Assembly: GCA_024400395.1 (NCBI GenBank)
Contig: JAKSMW010000006.1
Span: 1-64,000 of the forward strand
From: Bacteroidales bacterium
Lineage (GTDB): Bacteria > Bacteroidota > Bacteroidia > Bacteroidales > F082
Direction: 5' to 3'
DNA length: 64,000 bases
Positions 43,315-51,780 of this stretch are shown here, piece by piece; within the stretch, counting starts at the first letter, position 1, and every line of letters begins with the position of its first letter. The position numbers were made by a program, and so were the translations under genes. The notes under the pieces are model-generated. The model was not told the origin of the DNA, searched no databases, and saw only the letters and a list, made by a program, of their open reading frames with translations.

Positions 43315-43370
43315 GATTTTTACAAACGATAAAAATAGAGATTTTATTCTGTTGTTTCACAAAAAATATT

Positions 43371-43378
43371 TAATTTTG
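43371..43378 (+). promoter_or_regulatory. Promoter -7 element for murB
   Basis: TAATTTTG is an exact TAnnTTTG, 15 bp before the ATG at 43394, implying a leader of only a few bases. A TTG at 43352-43354 lies 16 bp upstream. Confidence 0.55.
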
Positions 43379-43393
43379 GAAAATTTTTAGGAA

Positions 43394-44482
43394 ATGGAAA
43401 AAGATTTCTCATTAAGGGAACTCAACACGTTCGGATTTGATGTCAAGGCAAAATATTTTCAGGAAATCAAAAGCCTTGAAGATGTTTATGTTTTGATTGA
43501 AAATCAACATTTTAAGCAGCACAGAGACTCCAACAACTTTTTGATTTTGAGTGGAGGAAGCAACATCTTATTCAAAGATGATTTCTATAACGGATTTGTC
43601 ATTTATCCGAATTTCAAAGGCATTGAAACGATTGAAGAAAATGACGACCATATTATAATAAGGTGTTTTGGCGGCGAAGTCTGGAAAGATTTCGTTGACT
43701 ATACCGTTTCCGAAAATCTTTACGGACTCGAAAATCTTTCCGACATCCCCGGCAAGGTCGGAGCCGCGCCTGTACAAAACATCGGTGCTTACGGCGCAGA
43801 AGTCAAAGACGTTATATATCAAGTACATACGATTGATTTGTCATCTGGTGAAACTAAGATTTTCACAAATGAAGAATGCCATTTTTCGTACAGAAACAGC
43901 ATTTTTAAAGAGTTAAAAGTTAAAAGTAGAAAGTTAAAAGGACGCGAAGCGAACACAACTTTTTGTCCTTTGATTTTTGCTGTTGATTTCATTCTAAAAA
44001 AGAATGGAGAACTGAAATTAGATTACGGAAACATTCGTAACAATTTGATTTCCAAAAACATAACAAATCCGACGATTCAAGATGCAGCAAATTCCGTCAA
44101 GGAGATAAGGAAAGAGAAGCTGCCCGAAGTCGGGATTGTCGGCAGTGCCGGAAGTTTCTTTCAAAATGCAATAGTCAGCATGAATAAATATCTGAAGCTG
44201 AAAGAGTTATATCCAGAAATGCCATCATATCCTGTCAACGAAAGTGAAGTAAAAATCCCGACGGGCTGGCTCATCGACAAGGCTGGTTGGAAGGGTCATC
44301 GTGAAAATCACGTTGGCGTATGGGACAAGCAAGCACTTGTCTTGGTTCACTATGGCGGCGGCAAACCATTGGAAATCATTGAATTGATGAATAAAATTCA
44401 AATTTCGGTCAAAGAGAAGTTCGGCGTTGAAATAAGCCCCGAAGTAAACATCGTTCCTGTCCTGGTTTCTCCACAGACCTGA
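43394..44482 (+). CDS. murB: UDP-N-acetylenolpyruvoylglucosamine reductase, with repeat-encoded insert
   Basis: 362 residues, about 20 longer than usual for MurB, the FAD enzyme that reduces enolpyruvyl-UDP-GlcNAc to UDP-MurNAc. FAD-binding LSGGSNILFKDDFYNG is near residue 55, LENLSDIPGKVGAAPVQNIGAYG near 115, the type I loop YRNSIFK at 166-172, the catalytic Ser in GSAGSFFQNA near 258, and the catalytic Glu in SPEVNIV near 357. Directly after SIFK, residues 173-187 (ELKVKSRKLKGREAN) are encoded by a copy of an intergenic repeat. All catalytic parts remain, so the enzyme is probably active. murA is at 5.0 kb. Confidence 0.93.
   Translation: MEKDFSLRELNTFGFDVKAKYFQEIKSLEDVYVLIENQHFKQHRDSNNFLILSGGSNILFKDDFYNGFVIYPNFKGIETIEENDDHIIIRCFGGEVWKDFVDYTVSENLYGLENLSDIPGKVGAAPVQNIGAYGAEVKDVIYQVHTIDLSSGETKIFTNEECHFSYRNSIFKELKVKSRKLKGREANTTFCPLIFAVDFILKKNGELKLDYGNIRNNLISKNITNPTIQDAANSVKEIRKEKLPEVGIVGSAGSFFQNAIVSMNKYLKLKELYPEMPSYPVNESEVKIPTGWLIDKAGWKGHRENHVGVWDKQALVLVHYGGGKPLEIIELMNKIQISVKEKFGVEISPEVNIVPVLVSPQT
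43910..43952 (+). repeat. 43-bp GTTAAAAGT repeat, in frame inside murB
   Basis: The element begins GAGTTAAAAGTTAAAAGTAG and ends GGACGCGAAGCGA; 39 of 43 positions match the intergenic copy at 39492-39534. It starts exactly at codon 173 of murB. Confidence 0.88.
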
Positions 44483-44594
44483 AATAGCATCCGCATGCGA
44501 TGCATTTATAGAATTAGGACCCGTTTGTTGAGACAGGCATCCATGAACCATTTTCTTATGGCGTCATAGAGTCAGTGAGGCTGTTCCGGATTCT

Positions 44595-46997
44595 TTATTT
44601 TAGCAAAGATTCAATAATTCCAAATCCGGTACCGACTGCTTTTGCCGCTTTTTCACGTCTTTCCCTTTTCTCTTCTTCCGTAAGCTCCTTCTTTTTCTTT
44701 CCTTTGCTGTTGCCGCCAACAGGCTCGGTGCCACGGCCGTTGGAAGGACTTTTTGAGGAATATTTCTCAGGAATCGGGATGTAGCATGGGTCTTTGCTGA
44801 GTTTCAGGTCATAGAATACAAACTGTCCCGAACGCTGGTCGCCGCACTCAAGCCAAAACATAAGTTGGTGACACTTGAAAATCGGGACGGTGATGGTCGT
44901 TGGCTCTGTCTTGTTGTCAAGCCAGAATTCTCCCACTAATCTCTGGTCTGCAAAGACGTTGAGTTTCACCGGATTAAGAACAGCATCTGCGTTTTTGTTG
45001 CCGAAGGTCTTGTCAAATTCATCAATATGTTCGTATGCATTTGCCACTGTGAAGGTGCAGCTCTCGTATTCTCCGAACGGGTTGAATGCCGCCGCCGAGG
45101 ACTGATGTTCCCCGTTGCACAACAGCAGGGAGATTCCACCAAGCATGGGTCCGCCTGCGCCCGCAGTCGTGCCTGTATATGCGGAGACATCGGAATGGCT
45201 GATATTTGCTCCGGCTCCTGTCAGGAACATGAACATTGCATCCATTAATGAGACATCTTCCAAAGCCATAGCGACATTCGCTTCAAGCATGAAGCCCTTG
45301 TAAATCTCGCTGCCATCCTTCATCTTGAAACTTTTCGTCTTGGTGCTGCCGTCGTGAAAACAGTCATCCATCGAGAAGTTGGTCAGGGTGCTGACAAAGC
45401 GTCCGCAATAGTGGAAATACGGTGCGCCGCAGAGGTCGATAAGATCCACATTATTAGGGCAATAGGGAATCTCATGCTCGAAAAGATTATTCGCGACGGG
45501 CTGACCTCTATACAGGACAATGTCGCCCACACCGATTACCGTCTGTTTCTTTTTCCCGTTTCCCGGCTTCTCAAAGCGCAGTGTGCGGCACTTGTCGAGA
45601 GGAATCACAAAATGTTGGTTCGGCCACGTGCAATATATCTTCTTGTCAAAGACGAGCCTGTCATCCGCATAAATCCTCAGGAAGTCATCATCCAGCGCGT
45701 GTTTTTTCGTGAGGCATCCCACATCGAAACTCAGATAGTCGTACTCTCCGGCCAGATCAAACTCAGCATACGAGTCTATCATGTCTTCCATCAGGGTATT
45801 GCCCGTGGTGAATAGCATTCCCTCCCAATACTGGACTCCGCCCATGGAGAAGTGATAATGCTTTGTCTCTCCGTAAAACATCACGTCGTCCGCCTTGTTG
45901 AATCCGCGCACGGAGAAAGGACGGATATTGGACATAAGCGGACAGACGTCCGGCAGAGCCGCAATCTTGTCCTTGTTCAGGTTTACGGTGCCTTCCCTTG
46001 GGATATCGGCATATCCGGCAGGGTATGCGTAGATGTCAACGACACCGAAAGTGATGTTGCCGAGAAGGTCTCCGGAGCGGCGTTCACTTGTAAACGAAAG
46101 TTGCTCGGCGCCGGTAACATCGACCACTATCTGCTGTGCGAGGTCATTCTGGCTGACGATTCCTTCATAGACCGTTCTCTTGTCGGCCTTCACCACGAGC
46201 CAAGCCGTCGAATTGGTGCTTTGGTTGTCGCGCGGCCCCACGATGAACGAGACCTTGTCGTAGCGTTTGTTGAGCCAGAAGTAACTCCATCCTTTCTCAT
46301 CTTCGCAAAGGCCTTCCGGACAATTCATCTGAAGACCTGAATCAAAAGTCTTGCGATTAATGCTTATTGTCTCGGAACGCTCGTCCCACATTATGTTCTG
46401 GTCTTTTGTTATCTGCTTAACATAAGCTCCTCTCGTAAAATATGGCTTATGCTGCTCGACCAGCTTGATTCGACCTTTCGGAAGATTGTCCATCGGATTG
46501 GTCGCAACCACGGCTTTCTGTCCGGTTTTCCATAGTTTTGGAACAGCGACTCCAACGTTCTGATCCCCTTTGACAAGTTTGAATAAAAGCTGATTGGTTC
46601 CTGCCACATTCAGCGTGACATATCTCACCTCATCATAGTCGTGCACAACCTCATCCAGCAAAGTACGTCCATCCGCTTTGACGACGATGATACCACTTTT
46701 CCCTATCGAGTTGGGATTGGCATTTGCAGGTCCAAGAATGAAGGTGAGTTTTTCATATTGTCCACCAAGGTTAAAACAAACATAAGCTTCCTCTTTGGAT
46801 GCTATCAGTCCGCCGTCCGGCGCATCAAGTGAAAAAGAATTGCTGGCTCGCTGTCCTCCGATACGGAAAGAAGATTCCTGCTGGCGGTAATGTTTCTGCT
46901 CAATCGGTTTAAGTGTGTTTACGAGAAGTGACTGCGCATTTGCAGACAAAAAACACATGAGTAATATCGACAATATGTTAATCTTTCTCATCATCAT
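44595..46997 (-). CDS. Secreted protein with four NPCBM-like repeats
   Basis: 800 residues. Three ATGs in a row open the gene; any is possible. A signal peptide (about 1-22, ending SANAQ) is followed by four similar beta domains at about 70-140, 228-300, 410-500 and 635-735. Each has the pattern F.LGG.Y..L.F..G....., then ..V.ADGR.L.E and a V.G..QL.F end, resembling NPCBM carbohydrate-binding modules. The C-terminal 60 residues are Lys/Glu-rich (KGKKKKELTEEEKRERREKA), which is odd for a secreted protein, and end in GTGFGIIESLL. No catalytic domain is seen. It has its own -7 promoter. Glycan binding is inference. Confidence 0.72.
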   Translation of the reverse strand: MMMRKINILSILLMCFLSANAQSLLVNTLKPIEQKHYRQQESSFRIGGQRASNSFSLDAPDGGLIASKEEAYVCFNLGGQYEKLTFILGPANANPNSIGKSGIIVVKADGRTLLDEVVHDYDEVRYVTLNVAGTNQLLFKLVKGDQNVGVAVPKLWKTGQKAVVATNPMDNLPKGRIKLVEQHKPYFTRGAYVKQITKDQNIMWDERSETISINRKTFDSGLQMNCPEGLCEDEKGWSYFWLNKRYDKVSFIVGPRDNQSTNSTAWLVVKADKRTVYEGIVSQNDLAQQIVVDVTGAEQLSFTSERRSGDLLGNITFGVVDIYAYPAGYADIPREGTVNLNKDKIAALPDVCPLMSNIRPFSVRGFNKADDVMFYGETKHYHFSMGGVQYWEGMLFTTGNTLMEDMIDSYAEFDLAGEYDYLSFDVGCLTKKHALDDDFLRIYADDRLVFDKKIYCTWPNQHFVIPLDKCRTLRFEKPGNGKKKQTVIGVGDIVLYRGQPVANNLFEHEIPYCPNNVDLIDLCGAPYFHYCGRFVSTLTNFSMDDCFHDGSTKTKSFKMKDGSEIYKGFMLEANVAMALEDVSLMDAMFMFLTGAGANISHSDVSAYTGTTAGAGGPMLGGISLLLCNGEHQSSAAAFNPFGEYESCTFTVANAYEHIDEFDKTFGNKNADAVLNPVKLNVFADQRLVGEFWLDNKTEPTTITVPIFKCHQLMFWLECGDQRSGQFVFYDLKLSKDPCYIPIPEKYSSKSPSNGRGTEPVGGNSKGKKKKELTEEEKRERREKAAKAVGTGFGIIESLLK

Positions 46998-47084
46998 AAA
47001 AGGAGACTTCTGTTTTTTACATTTTCGCGCTTGTCCCCTAAACTTCGTGAAGTCCTTTAGCCGAAATTAAAGTGAACAGCGTTG

Positions 47085-47092
47085 CAAAGGTA
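47085..47092 (-). promoter_or_regulatory. Promoter -7 element for the NPCBM-like gene
   Basis: CAAAGGTA reads TACCTTTG on the minus strand, exact TAnnTTTG, 87 bp before the start at 46997. Confidence 0.55.
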
Positions 47093-47204
47093 CAAATTTT
47101 TATTCTACTTTATTATTATCCATTATTTTTTTTGTTTTATCCAAAAACGGATGTTTGGAAACGAAATTCCAAGCACCTGTTTTCATTAAATTAAGCATCA
47201 AACA

Positions 47205-48116
47205 TCAAAGTCTCAATCCGCCAACGAGTTCGTTGACATCTTTAACTCCTTGACGTTCACAATATTCCACAATGCCTCTCGCGACCTTGGCGGAAATTGC
47301 GGGGTCGATGAAGTTGGCGGTTCCGATTTCTATTGCGGAGGCGCCGGCGAGCAGAAACTCTATCGCGTCTGTCGCGGAAGAGATGCCGCCAAGTCCGATT
47401 ACAGGAATCTTCACGGCTTTTGCGACCTGCCACACCATTCTCAACGCGACAGGTTTCACGCACGCTCCTGACAACCCGCCCGTCACCATGGAAAGCACCG
47501 GCCTACGCGTCTCGGCGTCGATGGCCATTCCGAGAAGCGTGTTTATCAAAGAAACGGAGTCGGCACCCGCAGATTCAGCAGCCATGGCGATGTCGGCGAT
47601 GTTTGTGACATTCGGCGACAGCTTGACAATCAAATGTTTATGATAGGCATCACGGACAGCGCGAACCACCTGTTCAATCCCGGAGCAAGTGACACCGAAC
47701 GCCATGCCGCCTTGTTTCACGTTAGGACAAGAGACATTGAGTTCAATGGCTGGGATGTTTTCCAAAGCGTCAATCTTTGTAGCGGCGGCAACGTAATCAT
47801 CTATGTTTGAACCACTTACGTTCACGATGACATTTGTGTCAAAGTCCTTGATTCGTGGATAAATCGTCTCGATGAAATAATCGACACCTTTGTTCTGGAG
47901 GCCGACGCAGTTGAGCATTCCCATCGGCGTTTCGGCCATTCTCGGATAAGGGTTTCCTTCGCGGTGATGCAATGTAGTACCTTTCACGACGATGCCGCCG
48001 AGTTCCGCAAGATTCACGAAATCAGCGTATTCCTCGCCGTAGCCGAAAGTCCCGGACGCTGTCATGACCGGGTTTTTAAGGGTGAGACCCTTGAGTTTTA
48101 TTTCTGTGTTCACCAT
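47205..48116 (-). CDS. pyrD: Dihydroorotate dehydrogenase B (NAD+), catalytic subunit
   Basis: 303 residues. An FMN TIM barrel of class 1B, oxidising dihydroorotate to orotate in pyrimidine synthesis. Visible are [16 protein letters not shown] near residue 17, the substrate loop [14 protein letters not shown], and the catalytic Cys in [13 protein letters not shown] near 130 (class 2 enzymes have Ser). [25 protein letters not shown] binds FMN phosphate. It overlaps pyrK by 7 bp, the expected heterotetramer partner. Confidence 0.94.
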   Translation of the reverse strand: MVNTEIKLKGLTLKNPVMTASGTFGYGEEYADFVNLAELGGIVVKGTTLHHREGNPYPRMAETPMGMLNCVGLQNKGVDYFIETIYPRIKDFDTNVIVNVSGSNIDDYVAAATKIDALENIPAIELNVSCPNVKQGGMAFGVTCSGIEQVVRAVRDAYHKHLIVKLSPNVTNIADIAMAAESAGADSVSLINTLLGMAIDAETRRPVLSMVTGGLSGACVKPVALRMVWQVAKAVKIPVIGLGGISSATDAIEFLLAGASAIEIGTANFIDPAISAKVARGIVEYCERQGVKDVNELVGGLRL

Positions 48117-48874
48117 AGCAATCGATTTATGTTAAAAACCGGACCTTCTTTGCAGACGCAGAGGTTTCCTTCTGTTGTGTTTTCAACGCAGCACAGACAT
48201 GCGCCGATGCCGCAGGCCATCTGGTTTTCGAGCGAGACCTCGCACCAGATGTCTTTATCTTTCGCGACTTTCGTCACCGCTTTCATCATCGGCATAGGGC
48301 CGCAAGCGTATATCTTATTGATTTTCTTTGTATTCCAAAGCGAATGCTGCGTCACGAAACCTTGTTCACCGAGGCTTCCGTCGTTCGTGGTCAGAAACAC
48401 ATCGCCGACTTCACGGAAACGTTCAAGAAGCATGAGGTCGTCGGCAGAACGTCCGCCGAGCAGAAACGAGACCTTATTGCCGCAATTCGACTTTATCGTC
48501 TTTGCAAAATAAAGCAACGGAGCAATTCCAATCCCGCCGCCGACAAGCAATATCTCGTCGTTTTGTTCAGGCATCGTAAATCCGTTTCCGAGCGGGAAAA
48601 CGAGGTTCACCATCGCGCCGACAGGAAGCGAGCAAAGAATCTTCGTTCCTTCATGTTTTTGCTGAATCAAAAGGTCAATCGTATTATTTTGAAAATCAAC
48701 ATCATGGATTGAAATCGGGCGGCGGAGGTAAGTATGTTGACCGCCGTCAATGCGCACCTGCACGAACTGACCGCCACGGATCTCCGGCAGCCGCTCCTCG
48801 CATTGGAGACGCAGCAACGCCGCCCGCAGCCATGTTTGTTTTTCGATAATTTTAAAGTCAGAGATTTTTTTCAT
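48110..48874 (-). CDS. pyrK: Dihydroorotate dehydrogenase B, electron transfer subunit
   Basis: 254 residues. A ferredoxin-reductase-like FAD domain ([11 protein letters not shown] near residue 53), an NAD-binding part ([17 protein letters not shown] near 108), and a C-terminal [2Fe-2S] site with Cys residues in [24 protein letters not shown]. It passes electrons from PyrD flavin to NAD+. First gene of the pyrK-pyrD pair; pyrF is located separately at 19.4 kb. Confidence 0.94.
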   Translation of the reverse strand: MKKISDFKIIEKQTWLRAALLRLQCEERLPEIRGGQFVQVRIDGGQHTYLRRPISIHDVDFQNNTIDLLIQQKHEGTKILCSLPVGAMVNLVFPLGNGFTMPEQNDEILLVGGGIGIAPLLYFAKTIKSNCGNKVSFLLGGRSADDLMLLERFREVGDVFLTTNDGSLGEQGFVTQHSLWNTKKINKIYACGPMPMMKAVTKVAKDKDIWCEVSLENQMACGIGACLCCVENTTEGNLCVCKEGPVFNINRLLW

Positions 48875-48910
48875 AGTTGTGACTTTGTTATTTTAAAAAC
48901 TGCTCAAATC

Positions 48911-48945
48911 AAAAAAAGTCCAGCGAAATATATTTCCGCCAGACT
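48911..48945 (-). terminator. Terminator after the DUF5606 gene
   Basis: On the minus strand a 12-pair stem with three G-U pairs (AGTCTGGCGGAAA with TTTCGCTGGACT) is followed by seven T residues. Confidence 0.75.
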
Positions 48946-48968
48946 ATAAATCATTTATTTTCAGGCGA

Positions 48969-49541
48969 TTACACTTTCTTAAGACCTTTTACAGTCTTTG
49001 CAGTGCCTGCACTTGTTGTGTTCTTTGCCGTTTCCTTGACGACAGCCTTCTTTGCAGGCTCTTTCTTTGCGGCAGCCTTCTTCACAGGCTTTTTCTCAAC
49101 AGCCTCTTCTGTTGCAGGAACATCCACCGTTGCCTCTTCTTTCTTTTCCTCAACTGTAAAATCGAGAAGACCTTTGTCATTGAGAAGCTGATACCATTGG
49201 AACACTTTCTTCATATCTGATTGATAGACAGTATCTTCGTCATAGTTAGGAAGTACAAGCATGAACTTTTCCTTGAGTTCTACCGGCGATGCCTTCTTTG
49301 GATCAAAGTCAAGTTTGTCGCCTATTTTCTCATGAATGCTCATGAAAACTTCCTTCAAAGGGATGTCTTCCTCGGTTGTAAAAATACTGATCTCTTCGAG
49401 AGAGCTGATTTTATCGTTTGCAAAAGCAGGAGCACGTCTTCCGTCCAAAAGTGACTCAACAATGAGTTTTCCTGCGCCTTGTGATGTGATCAGGAACAAA
49501 CCTGGTTTGCCTGAAATTGCAAGAATCTTACTTAAATCCAT
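48969..49541 (-). CDS. DUF5606-type protein
   Basis: 190 residues beginning MDLSKILAISGKPGLFLITSQGAGKLIVESLLDGRRAPAF, the Bacteroidota DUF5606 pattern; residues 1-130 are the conserved part (including EISIFTTEEDIPLKEVF and MVL-type PNYDEDTVYQSDMKKVFQWYQLLND). The last 55 residues are a Lys/Ala-rich histone-like tail (KKPVKKAAAKKEPAKKA), suggesting nucleic-acid or ribosome contact. Function unknown. It has its own promoter and terminator. Confidence 0.85.
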   Translation of the reverse strand: MDLSKILAISGKPGLFLITSQGAGKLIVESLLDGRRAPAFANDKISSLEEISIFTTEEDIPLKEVFMSIHEKIGDKLDFDPKKASPVELKEKFMLVLPNYDEDTVYQSDMKKVFQWYQLLNDKGLLDFTVEEKKEEATVDVPATEEAVEKKPVKKAAAKKEPAKKAVVKETAKNTTSAGTAKTVKGLKKV

Positions 49542-49563
49542 ATTTCTTCTTTAAAATTTTGCG

Positions 49564-49571
49564 CAAAAATA
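49564..49571 (-). promoter_or_regulatory. Promoter -7 element for the DUF5606 gene
   Basis: CAAAAATA reads TATTTTTG on the minus strand, exact TAnnTTTG, 22 bp before the start at 49541. Confidence 0.6.
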
Positions 49572-49593
49572 ATGTTTTTTTCGTTTTGTGCGT

Positions 49594-50436
49594 CTATTTT
49601 TTTTGAGTTTTCTCAATGATTGAATTTGTTTCGTCCCAAAGCCAATCCAATAATTTATGATTGTAATATTTTTTCGGAAGTTTTTTTGATTTGTTCCTAC
49701 GGAAAAACATTCCGTTTTCATTGGAAACCAATGCGTTGCAAGCCGGTGTCGCACCTTGTTCCGGTGTCGAACAGAAAAATGGGCGGAATATCACATCGGC
49801 GAGCGGGTCAAACCAACGATGCATCGTAATCATGTTGCTGTTGACAACACCGGGGTCTGTCATATTGACATGACAGCCTTCATCAGGTACGACTTGGGAA
49901 AGTTTCAAAGTATAAAGCAAAAGTGCATATTTTGAAATGCCATACGTTCTCAACTGCCTGAATTTCTTTTCATTAGCTTCAAAAATATCATGATTGACAT
50001 CGGAAACGTAACGTGTCAGTGAGACGGTGTTCACTATGTGGAAGCCTTCACCCATTATCGGCATCATCAATTTGATAAGGTAAGTCGTTCCTATAAAATT
50101 CGTTCCGAGAGTCGTCTCGAAACCGTCTTCTGTCGTGTTGAAATGTCGGCAGATAATTCCGGCGTTGTTAAGCAGATATTTCGGTTTAACTTCAAGATTT
50201 TCAACTTCTTTGGCGAAATTTTCTATCGATTTGAAAGAAGTGAGGTCAAGTTGGAGAAGCTCAACGTCAGCATTCGGGCGGTCCACAAGAATGCCTGCAC
50301 GGACTTCTTCACCTTTTTCGAGGTTACGACAGGCCATGATGACACTGAAGTCTTTGTCAATCAACATTTTAGTTGCAGCACTTCCGATGCTTCCCGACGC
50401 GCCGGTGACTATCGCTTTGTTTTGATTTTTCTCCAT
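49594..50436 (-). CDS. Short-chain dehydrogenase/reductase
   Basis: 280 residues from ATG 50436 (MEKNQNKAIVTGASGSIG); the frame continues into the end of the upstream gene without a better start. The NAD(P) motif TGASGSIG is near residue 12, NNAG near 88, and the catalytic Tyr-x3-Lys is YGISK near 165, with Ser in NTVSLT before it. It resembles the retinol-dehydrogenase/protochlorophyllide-reductase branch of SDRs. It follows an old-yellow-enzyme-like gene by 46 bp, so a shared reduction pathway is possible. Substrate unknown. Confidence 0.87.
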   Translation of the reverse strand: MEKNQNKAIVTGASGSIGSAATKMLIDKDFSVIMACRNLEKGEEVRAGILVDRPNADVELLQLDLTSFKSIENFAKEVENLEVKPKYLLNNAGIICRHFNTTEDGFETTLGTNFIGTTYLIKLMMPIMGEGFHIVNTVSLTRYVSDVNHDIFEANEKKFRQLRTYGISKYALLLYTLKLSQVVPDEGCHVNMTDPGVVNSNMITMHRWFDPLADVIFRPFFCSTPEQGATPACNALVSNENGMFFRRNKSKKLPKKYYNHKLLDWLWDETNSIIEKTQKK

Positions 50437-50482
50437 ATAATTTTTATAATGTTTGACGATAAAAAAATCCCGTCCCGCAGAT

Positions 50483-51718
50483 TTATTTCCATTTCCTCTC
50501 CAGATTCTCCACTTCCTTTTCAATCTTCTTCGGCATTTTCTCTTTCACGCAATGATGACAAATCATTGGTTCTGAATACATTCTGCCTATGCAGTAGTTT
50601 GAGTGTCCGCACGGACTCTTCGTCAGCTCGCCGGAATGCAGTTTGTTCACGAAGTCGGTGTCGTTGACGAGTGCGCGAGCCATCTGGAAGGCGACGAAGC
50701 CGCTTCCCACAACCTTCTCCATGTCGTTGATGTCAACCATTCCGCCGACGTAGATGAGAGGCATCGTGAGTTCCTTGCGGAAACGCATCGCTCTTTCATA
50801 AAAATATGCGTCTTTATAAGGCACTTCTTTAATCATCATTTTGCCGCCGAGCCATATCATCGCCTTGAGCCACCACATCGTTTTCCATGGCATGTAATGA
50901 ATCAACGTCTTGATTGGCATCGCGCCCGCCATCACCTCCATCGGGGCGCAGCTGACGAACCCGGCTGTCAGCACAAGTGCATGAACCCCAAGACGTTGCA
51001 ATTCCTTCGCCACTTTCAGACATTCCCCTTCATCAAGTCCGCGGCGCATCCCGTCGAACATATTGGTTTTCACCACGACAGCGATGTCATCGCCCGCAGC
51101 GGCAAGGCATTCCCTGACGACCTCCTGCATGAAACGCATCCTGTTTTCGAGACTCCCGCCCCACTTGTCATGACGTCGGTTGGTATATGGCGACAGAAAC
51201 TGACTGATGAGATAACCGTGTCCGGCGTGAATCTCCACGCAGTCGAAGCCGGTTTTCCGTGCGAGACGTACAGCGTCGCCGAAGTCCTTTATCAGGCCAA
51301 GTATTTCTTTTTCATTGAGTTTCGCATGAAATGTAGGCGAATACATATTGAATCCGCGTGATGCGCCGAGCGGCATACATCCGCAAGTGCTGCGGTGTGT
51401 CATGTTGCCGCAATGTCCGATCTGTATCGATGCCTTCGCGCCTTCGGCATGAATCGCGTCGGTGAGTCTCTTCAGTTCCGGCACGGCTTCCTCGCACATC
51501 AGAAGCTGCCCGTTGAACGACAGCCCGCTGCGGTTGACGGCGGCGTAGGCCACCGTTGTCATGCCGACACCGCCGCGCGAGACGGCGACGTGATAATTGT
51601 ACAAAAGCTCCGACGGCTTGTTGTCTGTCGCCATATTCTCAAACGCCGCCGAACGTATCGTCCTGTTTCTCAATTCTATAGGACCTATCTTACAAGGCGT
51701 GAAAATCGGAGACTCCAT
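50483..51718 (-). CDS. NADH:flavin oxidoreductase, old yellow enzyme family
   Basis: 411 residues. An FMN TIM barrel: IGPIELRNRTIRSAAFENMA at the start, QIGHCGNM near residue 98, and HAGHGYLISQFLSPYTNRRHDKWGGSLENRMRF near 170-200, the hallmark of OYE-like enoate reductases. The C-terminal part keeps four Cys (SPCGHSNYCIGRMYSEPMICHHC) reminiscent of the iron-sulphur motif of the 2,4-dienoyl-CoA reductase branch, but the second, flavin-binding half of such enzymes is missing. The barrel also has an unusual Trp/Met-rich segment (YMPWKTMWWLKAMIWLGGKMM). Co-transcribed with the SDR gene. Confidence 0.88.
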   Translation of the reverse strand: MESPIFTPCKIGPIELRNRTIRSAAFENMATDNKPSELLYNYHVAVSRGGVGMTTVAYAAVNRSGLSFNGQLLMCEEAVPELKRLTDAIHAEGAKASIQIGHCGNMTHRSTCGCMPLGASRGFNMYSPTFHAKLNEKEILGLIKDFGDAVRLARKTGFDCVEIHAGHGYLISQFLSPYTNRRHDKWGGSLENRMRFMQEVVRECLAAAGDDIAVVVKTNMFDGMRRGLDEGECLKVAKELQRLGVHALVLTAGFVSCAPMEVMAGAMPIKTLIHYMPWKTMWWLKAMIWLGGKMMIKEVPYKDAYFYERAMRFRKELTMPLIYVGGMVDINDMEKVVGSGFVAFQMARALVNDTDFVNKLHSGELTKSPCGHSNYCIGRMYSEPMICHHCVKEKMPKKIEKEVENLERKWK

Positions 51719-51780
51719 GTCAGTTTGAAAGTTATAAAGTTTTTAAAGTACTTCATCCACATTTGTGAAGCCGTCACATT

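Noticed and set aside
44483..44594. tRNA or small RNA between murB and the NPCBM gene
   Set aside because: A short GCATCCGCATGCGATGC hairpin is present but no cloverleaf or conserved tRNA loop sequence.
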